Assembly: GCA_037893225.1 (NCBI GenBank)
Contig: JAZGUH010000928.1
Location: 62,001 to 126,000 of the forward strand
Reading direction: 5' to 3'
Source: Hippasteria phrygiana
Taxonomy: Eukaryota; Echinodermata; Asteroidea; Valvatida; Goniasteridae
DNA: 64,000 nucleotides
Shown: positions 14,901 to 26,900 of the stretch, in pieces
Position numbering within the stretch: the stretch's first letter is position 1
Layout: every line of letters begins with the position of its first letter
Translations under genes and position numbers: made by a program
Notes under the pieces: generated by a model
Seen by the model: only the letters and a program-made list of their open reading frames with translations
Told to the model about the DNA's origin: nothing
The model's database searches: none

Positions 14901-17900
14901 TATTTGTCAAAATTCCATAAATATTCCCAGGAAAATGTGGTTGACAAAAATTCAGCTGGTAACATTGGCTTCAATCGTAATTCTTCTGTTATGTTGCCAT
15001 GGCAGTTCTGTCGCATAGATACATCGAGTAACGTGTACTCGTCGAGTATTGTGTCACGTACGTTGCACGTGACGGGATTTTCCCAATGCTTCTATTGCAA
15101 CTTGCAACACTCGTGGAAAAGTACCAGGTGTGTACCGCGGCTGTTTAAGTCGCGGGTCAAGTTGGTATAGGATGCAAGCTGATTCAAGATTTCATCGTGG
15201 CTTTTGCTGTTATGTGACGCATTAAATAGCCGTGACAACCAGGTACTCATTGATATCACGCACCGAAGGCGTGCACGTCTTTGTACACGTATGCCCCACT
15301 GATATGCCCATAATGCAGCGGCCGCTGCATGCTGGGGGCTGGTAGTCGTACGGTCATACGCTCCGCCGATCCCCAGGCGCTTCTCTGGCCCTTCGCGGTG
15401 CCGTGCGGGACGGTGTGTTGGAGCTATACATCTGGTGCCACGGACCGATCTCCATATGTATGTCTTCTGGTACGATATTTTTGGGGCCCTTTCAGTTTAG
15501 GCTGATTTTGAGCTACATTTGTAGACTTGTTGCAAAAGATGCTATACCAGACCACCATGACGCCCTGCTGCATGATGAAGACCAATTTGACTTGTGACAA
15601 GCTAAGAACGCCATGACAAAGCTTGCCTGGGAAGAGCGCAGCGTTGCAGCCACAGTTGGCCTCTGCACAGTTACTAATTTATTGGACACGGATATTCTCG
15701 CTCTTGACAATAGATTTATCATGACACTTCCAATTATTTTACTCTAGTCTAATCACGTCAATTTGCTGAACGGTATTTACTTTATTAAAGAACCAAATGT
15801 CTTTGTTGATTTTTAAACTCATCGAATCAATTTGTTTCGTTTATAAAGATTTTATGAAGATGCGTCGACATTTCCATAAAAATCCAGGCTGATGTCTGAT
15901 AATAAATAGTAGCCTATCTGATAATAATAAAAACACTGATTGTTAATAATCAGGCAATTTTGTAATGTAATAAAGTTTGAGTACATTTGGTAGTTTTTTT
16001 TTCTATTTTGCCCTATTTTGCAGAATTTCAAAGGCGTATAGCAATTTAAAATGTGTCATTCTTCAGTCTATAAGTTGTGCACAATGCACATACAGTAAAC
16101 AGCCGTTGGCAACTGTAAGGGCGTCCGTCTAGCCAGTTTGGCTCATCGCCAAGAATGAGTGTGGGAACTGCCCTGGCGCGGCAAAACAGACAGGTAGGTC
16201 GTTATGACGACGAGATTACTCCACCAACGAGCTGAAACTAACATTTAGAGGACCGCCCAGATACATGTATAATTATGTGGATTGGATACAGGGCATTTCC
16301 ATAGTAACATTATCGCCTAGCTAGCAGCGGCGTAGCCAGGGTTGTCTCCATGGGGGGGGGGGGGTTAAGTGTTTTTTTCTATACAATACCATTATTTTCT
16401 GCATTTGCGAAATGTTCAGGGGGGGAGGGGGCGACTGGGGTTACTTGTAGATTGCACCAAGTACAATGTAATTTGCTTTGGCACCATAAGTTTGCGTAAA
16501 TATTTATCCCGATTTATTATTGTCTTAAATTCTGGAAAAAAATAATGAAAAGTGTTCTGCTTAGGTTCCAACTTGTACATTTCACCACCTAATTTTATAT
16601 GATTTATATCGCCGTATAAAAGATTTTCCTTGTTATGACGCAAACAAATTCTCATATTAAAAATCTCCCACAACCCCACCCAACATCGCCCCACCCCCAC
16701 ATCACCCCCACCCACACCCCACGGAAATTGGTATTACATAGGCTCTCATCTGCTTCGAAGCTCGCCAAAAATGAAAAAGACATGTTGGACAAGAGAATCG
16801 AACATGTTTACAGTGGTTTTAGAACTTCTGACGCGCAAATATTCTATTTTCCAATGGATCGGTTTACATTTTGGACTTTTTTCACCAAATTTTTCAAAAG
16901 TAATTATTAAAAAACAAATCCAGGCGGCCCCCAATAAGAAGCATGTTTTATTTCTCATTTCGCCTTATTGCTTGCAACTTTTTACGCCTGACTTGCGTTC
17001 GTTGTTTTTATACGATTTTTACACCTCTTGTGTTTATTCCTGTTGCCTAAATATATTTTTTCAGAGTACAGAAATGAAAGTAACATTGAAATGAATATAT
17101 GGGCATTGGATTAAAATCTTATTAATAGTCTTCTGGATTCTGTCTGGAACATTTAGGCCCAATGAAATATCTACATTGCCTAAAAGTTTAGACGTTTAGA
17201 CGAGGCATTCTTCAGAAAAAATATTTCTGTCAATCAGTAAAGCAATAATCAGAACATACTTACAGTCGACGCATGAATATGGCTTCGAAAAAAAAAGGTA
17301 ATCTTGGTTTGCTTTCATTGTGTACTTTAGTGATTGCGCGTGATGGATAAACTTATTTGTATATATACATTTTTTTTTAAATAATTTATGGAACAGAGAA
17401 AGGGTCGTACTGCTCCGATGGCAGCAATCGTGCAGTAAACCTGACGAAAATACTTTCAAAACAAGGGAATATAAAATGACTTGTTTTTTAACCACGTTAA
17501 TTTTACGTCAAATAGCTAAAGCCGGAGATCATATCGGAGCTTATTTACTTTTTAGAGGAGTGCTCAGCACAACTAAATAATAAGGTAAAATAACCTCTGT
17601 AGATTCAGAAAGAAGTTTGGTTTAATTCCTTTAAAAAATAAATTAGTGTTGATCAAGAGATCGCATACCTTTGATGCTGCTCGCGTTCCGCACGCGTCGG
17701 AACGGCTACTTAACATAACAAAAGCACAGTACAATGGGACGTTCCTGCCTGCCCAGTGGGCCAGATTTCCCCCGTTCCACCGCGTGAGAACGGTCCTTTT
17801 GTTCAGTTTTATTGCCTCCCGTGAAGAACGGTGAGGAACGCGTCCGCACGCGTGGGAACGGGACAAATAATATTGGTGTGCTCCCTAACAGGAGGAACCA

Positions 17901-20900
17901 AGCTGGACAAGCCGGTGGAACATTTACCATGAAAATATGTGCAGAACAGACTAAGATTAGCAACAGATCTCCAGTGGGAGAGCGATTGTAAGGTTGAGCC
18001 CAACTCTTCTCCAACCAAATTAACAACGCACTTCTGTACTCTAATAAAGATAAGTGACACGCAGAAGCACCCGCCCAGATGTGGGAATGTCAGTACTCCA
18101 TAAGAGGATATATACTCGTCTTGTAAAAGGTAAGTGATAGCATCAGGAGGTAGATACTCGTTTGATTTCTGTGAACCTTTAACTAGTGAATTTCTAAAGC
18201 CGAGCAACAACAAATTGCCTCAAGTATTTACCTCCCGTTCCTGCGGGGCTAGCTGAAGATGCTCAGAGTGCTGCTGTTGTCTCTCCTTTCGTCTCCACTG
18301 GGCATTGTTCCTGTGCTTGTTTCTGAATAAGAAAAAAAAACAGAAAGATGTAGCAAATGCAGGGAACATTTGCAGAGAGGGCATCCAAAACTGATAGGTG
18401 AGAGAGACTACATGTACCAGATGACAAAACAAACAAAAATCTGTGGAAAACAGAAGGAAAATTTCAGGAACACAAACGGGAAGGATTACAGAAAAGACAC
18501 AAAGAAAGTTATGAAGAATGGATGTAGTAGTATGACAACAATGGGCCAAGTCTGAGAAAACATCCCCTTGCAGTCCCAAAATGAAAACGCACCATGTTTT
18601 CTATTTTAAATTAGAACAGAGATGTTTTCTCTTTTGCCCTGTCCCGACGTAATATATGAAGCAATGTATACTCGGTGCTTTCCTTGAGCCTGTGTGAAAC
18701 AATTCACAGGCTTACTCGGGTGGGATTCGAACCCACGACTTCCTGCTTACTAGTGCAGATGTCTTAACCACTCGACCACCGAGCTTCCCGGGGTCGGCTG
18801 GCCGATTCGAACCCAATGCAGCAGCGGGTACCGCGTAATCAGTCAGAAGATGGAATGTTTGCGTCGGGGGATGATGTAAATTAGAACAGAGATGTTTTCT
18901 CTTTTGCCCTGTCTATTTTACAAAATCATCCCATAGACTGACGACATAAACTCCTCTGGTATTTTTCTTACAGGCCCCAAACAGAATTAGAGACACCGAA
19001 AATTAATTTTAAAAGGGTTACAAAATGTCCCATCCAGAACACTAATATGCACAAATTCAGCCCACACACTGTCCTGCGTGTAATCAAGTCTTAAGAAGTC
19101 CTAATGGTCCCTTTAACCCTAACATCCTTGGCATTCATTTGGGGCAAAGTACAATATACTACAAAGTACTACATAATTTCTAATGTGTAGTAAGAGTACT
19201 GCATACTACAGTTTACTGCTAGTAGTATTTTGGCGAGGTTAGGGTTAATAAAACAAACAGCACAACACAGACAGACTGGCTTACTTAGGTGTATACGGTT
19301 CCTTCAGCAGTACTTCCTCTTGTAACCGTGGGAAGAAGCCAGGCTTATGGTTATTATCAGTTGGCTTGCTGGTCAGCTCATGAGGGTTGGGGGCTGTGTA
19401 GTCAATGTTCAGCGCTCGCTGCCGGATATTCGTCTCTGTAAAAACATGACCAATCAAATCTTACCACTCTGCTACTCGGGATTGTATAAAAAGGGTTCAT
19501 TTTTCAAAAAGTATATTGTGCCTTTTGAAAATTATGCAATGTTTAAATGGGAAGCTGATGCAGACACTGTTTCATAAACCATTCATAAACCATGTAATTC
19601 TACCAAGAAAGGTTAATTTGTCATGAATGTTTGCTTTATATCCACCTTATTCATGACAACTACGAAAGTGACATTGCCTAAGCAACAGAGTGCAACAGAG
19701 TGCAACAGGGTGCAACAGGGAAAATATAAAAATCCTGAACCAAAGATGAACCTTGATATGGTTTAATGAATAAGGGTCTGGTTATGGGTGCAAGTTTGTC
19801 CTATTCGGTGGCCTTCATGTACAAAATGACAAAATGGCAAAATAGAACACATATTTGCCAACTGAAATGACTTAAAATGTATAATAAATGTTTCAATCCA
19901 AGCAAAATCTTTTAAAACATAAATGAAACAAAAACAAACGGACAAATCTGGAAACACTACAACATAATTCATATTAATGGAAAGACAGCTTAGGCTTAAT
20001 AAACAGTGGGGAGATTGGATACAAATGAAAAATCCACGAAAAATCCACGAAAAATCCACTAAAAACTCCACGAACAATCCACGAACAATCCACGAGGACC
20101 CCAGATCAGCATATAGTTTGTATTTTCCTAAAGGCACCCCCTTAAAATATCCGGTTTTATTGGTCTATATCCACTTTTACAGGTAAAAACACCTTTAGGA
20201 CAACACCTCAGGAATTCCAGATTGCAAAAGATTCTTTAAAAATTCTGAAATCCCAACAAAAAATCCTGAAATCGGGAAAAAATCCTGACTAATCTCACCC
20301 CTGATAAACAAGACAAGGCAAGGAAGATTCTAAATCCTATGACAGCTTCATTATCTTCATAAGTACCTGCTTCACTGAACAGCAGCTGGTCAATCTCACA
20401 GGTGGGTGTTTGCGGATTGCTGGCCGGGAAGCGGTCAATACGGCTGTCAAAGATCTTCAGAGCCTCTTCCTTCACCTCCCAGTTGGAGATGATCTTGTTG
20501 TCGATGAACGTGGCAAACATCTGCGTCTCCACAAAGGGAAAGAGGAAGGGGAGGTAGGCTTCGGGCTGGTCGGACAGGAAAGAAGCCTGCAAAGACAGAA
20601 GGACTTTTAGTTAATTCTAAATTAACCCTAATGTCACCGAATACTACAAAATACTACTAGTAGTAAAATGTAGTATGCAGTACTCTCACCTACATGTACT
20701 TGTGTGCAATGCCTGTAGTAATTTTTAGTATTTGGTACTTCACCCCAAATAGTGTACGTAGTAATATGTAGTACTACGGTTGCTGGGTTTAGAGGAAAAA
20801 TGTTAATCATTATAGGCGGAAACAGTATGAATTACTAGTTTTTAGAGATGATACATTTTATTAAATTTGGGTTAGTACCTGTAATACTACAATGTACATC

Positions 20901-23900
20901 CTATTAGTAAGTGGTAGTAGTCGGTAACTTACTTGTATTACCACTATTACATACAAGTAGTATTTTGTAGTTGCCAGTATCTAAACTGCTGTCATTACAC
21001 ACCTATTCATCAGTCACAGAGAGACTCAGCGCTATAAAATACTAAGTAGTATTCTGTAGTACTCAGTTTTTTTATACCAAAGTAATGCCTAGGATGTTGT
21101 GGTTAAATGGTTCATATGCGACTGTATTTGCTGTTCATTGTTTTTGTTCATTTGATGGATATTCAATGATTTCCTTTGAAGATGTATTTAAAAAATATAG
21201 GTAAATTAAAATGTCGGACAGGAAAGAAGCTACAAGGGAAAAAGGAAGGCTTTTCGTTCATCAAACAAAATGGTCCATATGATGTACTTTTTATTCATTG
21301 CTCATTATTCAAAATGATGCCCTTTGAACATATCAAGTAATTTGCAAATAATTCATGAATTTTATAGTCACTGTAGTTAAATTTCAAAATATAAAACTAA
21401 AACAAAACATCTGCACGATAAACACTTGTTATACAATGTTTGACAGAATGTAGCCTTTGTGTGTTATACAAAAGCCAGCGTGATATGAACTGGGAGGGGT
21501 TTGAAGACACTAATGGTTCCGCTTATATACATTAGGAAAACTATAAACAGAATAAGGTGGCATATTTGATATATATGTTGTAGCAGGGTAAGAGTTGTCT
21601 TGGAATTGCGTGCCATGTTTTTTTTTTTTCTTTAATAGGCCAAAGTTTTTAGCAAAAATAAGAATGCTCTACAGATGCCTTTCTGGGGGTATAGCCGGGA
21701 GTGATTTCACATTCAAGTAAATGTTCAACTTAGTAACCTTTTTCCGACTTAAAAAAACTTACGGGTTGTAAAATGTCATTCTTGAATTTAAGCAATATGT
21801 AAACTATGAATTCTTGTCTGTACCCCAACTAAATATGCATCATTTCAGCACCTTCATTCATTCAAAAATACTGCCTACTACAAAGGTTTTTGTTAACGTA
21901 CCTTATCAAAATTTTGCATGTGTTCTCGGTTAGCAAACCAGGATTCAATACTGTGACTGGTCGGTTGGATGACAAATGTCTCATAGTGGCGGAGTAGCTC
22001 TACCATCTTACTGAGGAACAGTTCCCTGACAGCTGAGTTTAGTTCAAGCTCCTCTACTTCCTTCTTCAGTTCCTGGTCCCACGTCTCGGGGTTGGTCTCG
22101 CCGTCCGGCGATGTGGTATTACTGTTCCTATCCTCTAGCTCACTGATGGACGTAATGACTCCCGTCCGCTGGACGATGGCCGCTACCTTGGACACGATCT
22201 CGTTATTGCGCAGGATGTCGGTCTTGCTTGGTGCGATGTACGTCGGGGATTCCCCGCGGCTAGGCGAGCTGAAGTATGAGCTGTCCTGGTCGGCCTCAAT
22301 GGAGCTCAGGTTCCGGCTGGACCCGCCGATCAGTGTGAGTTCCGTCTTGAGGGTGGACCAGTCAAAGTTACCCTCTCCCCTGGTGGGAGTCCTGGTCGGG
22401 GTTTTCTCTGAGAGAGGTTTCGGGGAGACATTGTAGCACTGTAAGATGCGAGTCAGGTCATCGACTACGTGCTGTCTGTTTGGGAAGAGGGGTAGGTCCT
22501 CCGGGAGGTCTAGACAATTGTTGTCAATGTCCACAAAGCATAGGGCAGCCTGGGGAAAAGATAAACATTGATTCAATGAGATTTGTGGCTTTCCAATGTA
22601 CATTACGCAGTTGACCTCAAGATCCCACATACACAACTTCTTTATTCTGTACCTGTAGGTTCCATTCAACAAAAACCGAATAGATGTTGCAGATTGCAAA
22701 ATATATCAGAGGCAAGCTAAAATAGTTACAATAACAATTAACACATGTGTATCTCAAACATCTACATGTACATGGACAGAATTGATCCCAAAGCATCTCT
22801 AAACAAACTTTTATTTCAAAGTTGACTCTTCAAATATTCTCAACAACGTTCTTTAGTTTGCTCAAGATTGGCAACAGATTTGGTTAAAAAAAAAGAAGCT
22901 TGTATTAGATTTGGCCTCAACATGTAATGTGCACATGTGTTTGTGCTAACACGCATTGTGTTACTTCTGGCTCCAAGGCTGGATAGTTCAATTTGTAAAG
23001 ACGTAACATTGACCCTTTCTCGTTTTTACCCGTATGACAACAAACAATTTTCCTGCACAAATCAAACAAGTTATAAATACTTCGTCAAACAATCCACAAA
23101 TAAATACAGCTATTTGAATGCATAATGTTGAAAACAAGTTTTCCAATTTCTGCCATACATCTTGACGAAAAGAAATTTGGAATTTCATTTCCACAGGACG
23201 ACATGGTTGGGTCTTGTTCGTGTTAACCCCTTGAGTATGTTTTTTTTAATGGAGACGTTGGGGTGTCGCGGCGGCTCTAGCAGCCAAGCGAAACGGCCAC
23301 AATAATCCAACAATGGATTGAAACTGCACAAACAGTGGCCAATGGCGTCATCTGGCCTGGTGGCACTTTTTTTTTGCGCCATATGGCGTCTTACGTACGC
23401 AAGGGGTTAAGTAGGATAAGTTTACACGTAGATTAGAAGGACGTTACTAATGTGCCTTGAAGATCTTACATGACTTGGGATCTCCAGCTGGTTGGTGTGG
23501 TCCATGCCTTCATCCAGGTGCAGCCCCATGATGAACGGCACCGGCGCATCCAGGAAATGCATCAAGTTGGCTGGAAGAATCGGGACGTAGACGTGCTGCC
23601 ACTGGAATGGGAAGAGCAGGGCTGACAGGCATTCTGCTACTAGCATCAGCCGATGATATTCTATAGACAAAAAGAAAATGAAGTGGTTATTAACAACTGG
23701 AATGGGAAGAGCATTGGGGACAGACATTTAGCGACCAGAATGAGGCTAAAAGACTGCTGAAAAGAGAATTTAGAGAAGTCATATTGGAATAGAAAGAGTG
23801 AGGCAGACAGACACTGCTTGCCTGTCAATTTTGACCGAGTATCACTAAGGCTTTTTTTAGGGTGGAGCATAAAGATCAGACTGCTTGTACTAAGTTTACA

Positions 23901-26900
23901 ACAAAATAGCTTAACTTGCTTATATGAACATACAACTTACAAGTGTGTTAATTCTTTAAGTGCACAACCACAATCATGGGTACACTTTTGTTACAAAGAC
24001 ACCATTATTAACCCCTTGCGTACGGATGACGCCAAATGGCGCAAACAAAAACAGTGCCACTAGGCCGGATGACGCCTATAGCCGCTGTTTGTGCAGTTTC
24101 AATCCATTGTTGGATTATTGTGTATGTTACGCTTGACTGAACAAGCACATTGTGTCCGTTTCACTTGGCTGAAAAAGCCGACGTAAATAACTGTACTCAA
24201 GGGGTTAACAGAGCAATGTTGAATAGCTCTTTGCAAAATTAGGATTTGCCGAACTTAAAGCACTTGCTATTCTAACTTGGCATAACGCTTCATGACCGAT
24301 TCATGAACACAAAAAAAGTGTGTACCCATGATTGTGGCTTTGCAAAAGAAGAAAAATGTGTTAGTAAACTTAGCCTTCCAAATCCTTCAAAATTTAATAA
24401 CCTCAAGGTTTTGCAGTACTGGAACAGGCCCAAAATGTTTTACTTCACATGGGACTTGATCTTCCTCACAAGTTACAGTGCATAGAATGTACCATTGGTG
24501 ACAGCCAAGATGATGGTTTTCAAGAATTCTGAAGGTCTCTAGCACAAATGCCTTCAAGGTTAGTATTAAGCAAAACTTTGAAAGATGTTGGATCTTTTCT
24601 GGCAACTCTTCACCCACCTCTGGATACCAGGAGTATTTGGCTCTCCAGCAACGCACACGTCATCAACTCCATCAGATGTTCCACACCGAGAAGCTCAATG
24701 CACTCCCTCAAAGAGTAGTCGCACAGAGGTAGCTCTGAGCTGGCTGGCCGCTGGCAGACTATCGTCTCCGTCACGGCATTGAAGCTCAGGCTGCGGCTAG
24801 GGGGCAACGCTGGCACCTCGTACAGGATGTTGTAGATGTAGGACTCGAGTGGGAGGGGAGGGGCAGCAGTGGACTTGATTGCACTGTAGATGTTCTCCAA
24901 GAAGCGATGGCATGGCTGGATGAACGGCACCTTGAGTGGAAGAAGGGGGATTCCAAGTTTGGAGGTCAAAATTGGGATTTTTTTTCCTCTATTTATTTCT
25001 CATTTAGAAAGGCAGAAATTGTCCTGAAATCCCCAAATTTAATCACTTGGATGGCCTCATGAATATACACAAGGCAAAGTCATGTGTTCTACCTACCTGC
25101 ATGATCAGGCATATACATTTGGCGACATACAGAGTATCGTTCATGGGGTCAAAATTGGCCAGCTTTCTCTGCTTGGGGACATGGACGGGTGTGGCCTTGC
25201 GCCGCATCTTGGGCGACTGCATGGAGAGACCAGGGCTGGAGGAGCGCCGGTGCTTGGGGGAGAAGCTCCGCCGGTCTATACTGGGTGAGAGGCTCTCCAG
25301 GATGACATGCGAACGGGATGGCGACTCAATGTTGCTCAGCTTACGGTGGATGGAGTCCTCCTTGAACTTAATCTGTGAGAATCAAAGAGAAAAACAAATG
25401 GATGCGTAAGTTCTTGTACATGGCCAAGTATCGCAATTTGACTTTTTATGAAGTTTGTCAACTACAATGTACTTTGTCTCAACTTCAGAAATGATGGACG
25501 TCAGTTCTTCAGTTATTTCATTACCTCTACAAACTCGATCAAACTTTCGCTCAATACTGAACATTCCTCAGGTCTGCGTAGATTTTTTCCCTTTTTTTCC
25601 CCCTGTATTTGGTATTTAAAGCCATTTTTGTCAGTAAAGACCTTTTAGCACAATTTCTTAAGAACGTTCTAATGCAAAGGCAACACTTTCTTTTTAAAAC
25701 TAATGTGGAAATATGGGATGAAGATATTGCTGTAGCAGAGAACAATGATCGCAACGCATCAGACGTGACAAGTTCTATGCACCTATGGAGGTACAGTGGA
25801 CTTTCTGCTCTCATAACCATTTCACTCACTTCAATAAGGGCACTATCAGTGAAGTGTGCACCCTAGAAGATCAAAAGATCAGTATGGAAAGGGCTGAAGA
25901 AATTCAATACCTGCAAGACTTCCATCCCTGCACAGATGTGAGGCGACGTGGCCTGCTCGTAGAAGGTAAGCGCGGCTCCGTAGGTCTGTGACCTGTCCTC
26001 CCGCGTTAGGAGGAAGGAGTGGAACTTGGGCTCTCGGTCCTGCTTCTGTGTGCGTACCGTAAGGCCTTTGGGCATGCACAGCTGGTGAAGAATGGTCGAT
26101 AAAGTAGCGTTACAAACCATGTGCATTAGAAGTGTTCATCCTTAGAACAAGATCAAAGATACTATTCACTGCCAAGTTCGTTGACCATTTGTGAAACATC
26201 TGAACGGCATACAGACTGTTGAAATCCAGTGATTGTGTGCACATTCAGGAGGAAACTGGTTACGTTCACTGTGGGTTGTTGAGTACAAACACCTGATTGA
26301 CAGGACAGTGCCGTCAACAGTTGCCATATGGAACAAAGAGCATAGCTCAGTATAGGACAAGGCTGTGAATCTTTTTTAAGAATCTTCTTTTTTAAGAAAC
26401 TTCCTTGCTTTATAAGAAACTTCCTTGCTGGCAAATGTCTAACTTACTTTATATCCCTGTAATGAAAATTGTTCATGAAATTCTTTGTGTCAGGACTGCC
26501 TAATTTTACTTTATGAGCATACAGACAAATAGAATCAAATTTCCTATTTAAATGCAAACTTTAAACATGGAACTACAGTGAAATCTCAAAGTCAAAACCG
26601 GTTAACTCGAAAACCCGGTTAACTCGAAGTAAACATTTATTGCCCTCAAAAGAATAGCAAATCATGTATAAACATGCCCACGCTAACTCAAAATTATGGA
26701 CCGGTAACTCCGGTTAAGTCAAACTCAAAATCGCCAGGTGCAGAAATAAACGTGCGTAATTAGGCCACGGAAGAAACTGGATTCCTTTTGTTAAGTTAAG
26801 AAATCTCCCAGGATCACATTCAATGAACCCAAACTCAGCTATAGAAAAGCAACAAAGGGGCAATTAGCATCCATAGTATCGTTGGAGCAGCCTATTCACT

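Noticed and set aside
18713..18784. Functional tRNA gene
   Set aside because: The 8-nt anticodon loop and acceptor mismatch, plus its position in a repeat insert, point to a tRNA-derived pseudogene.
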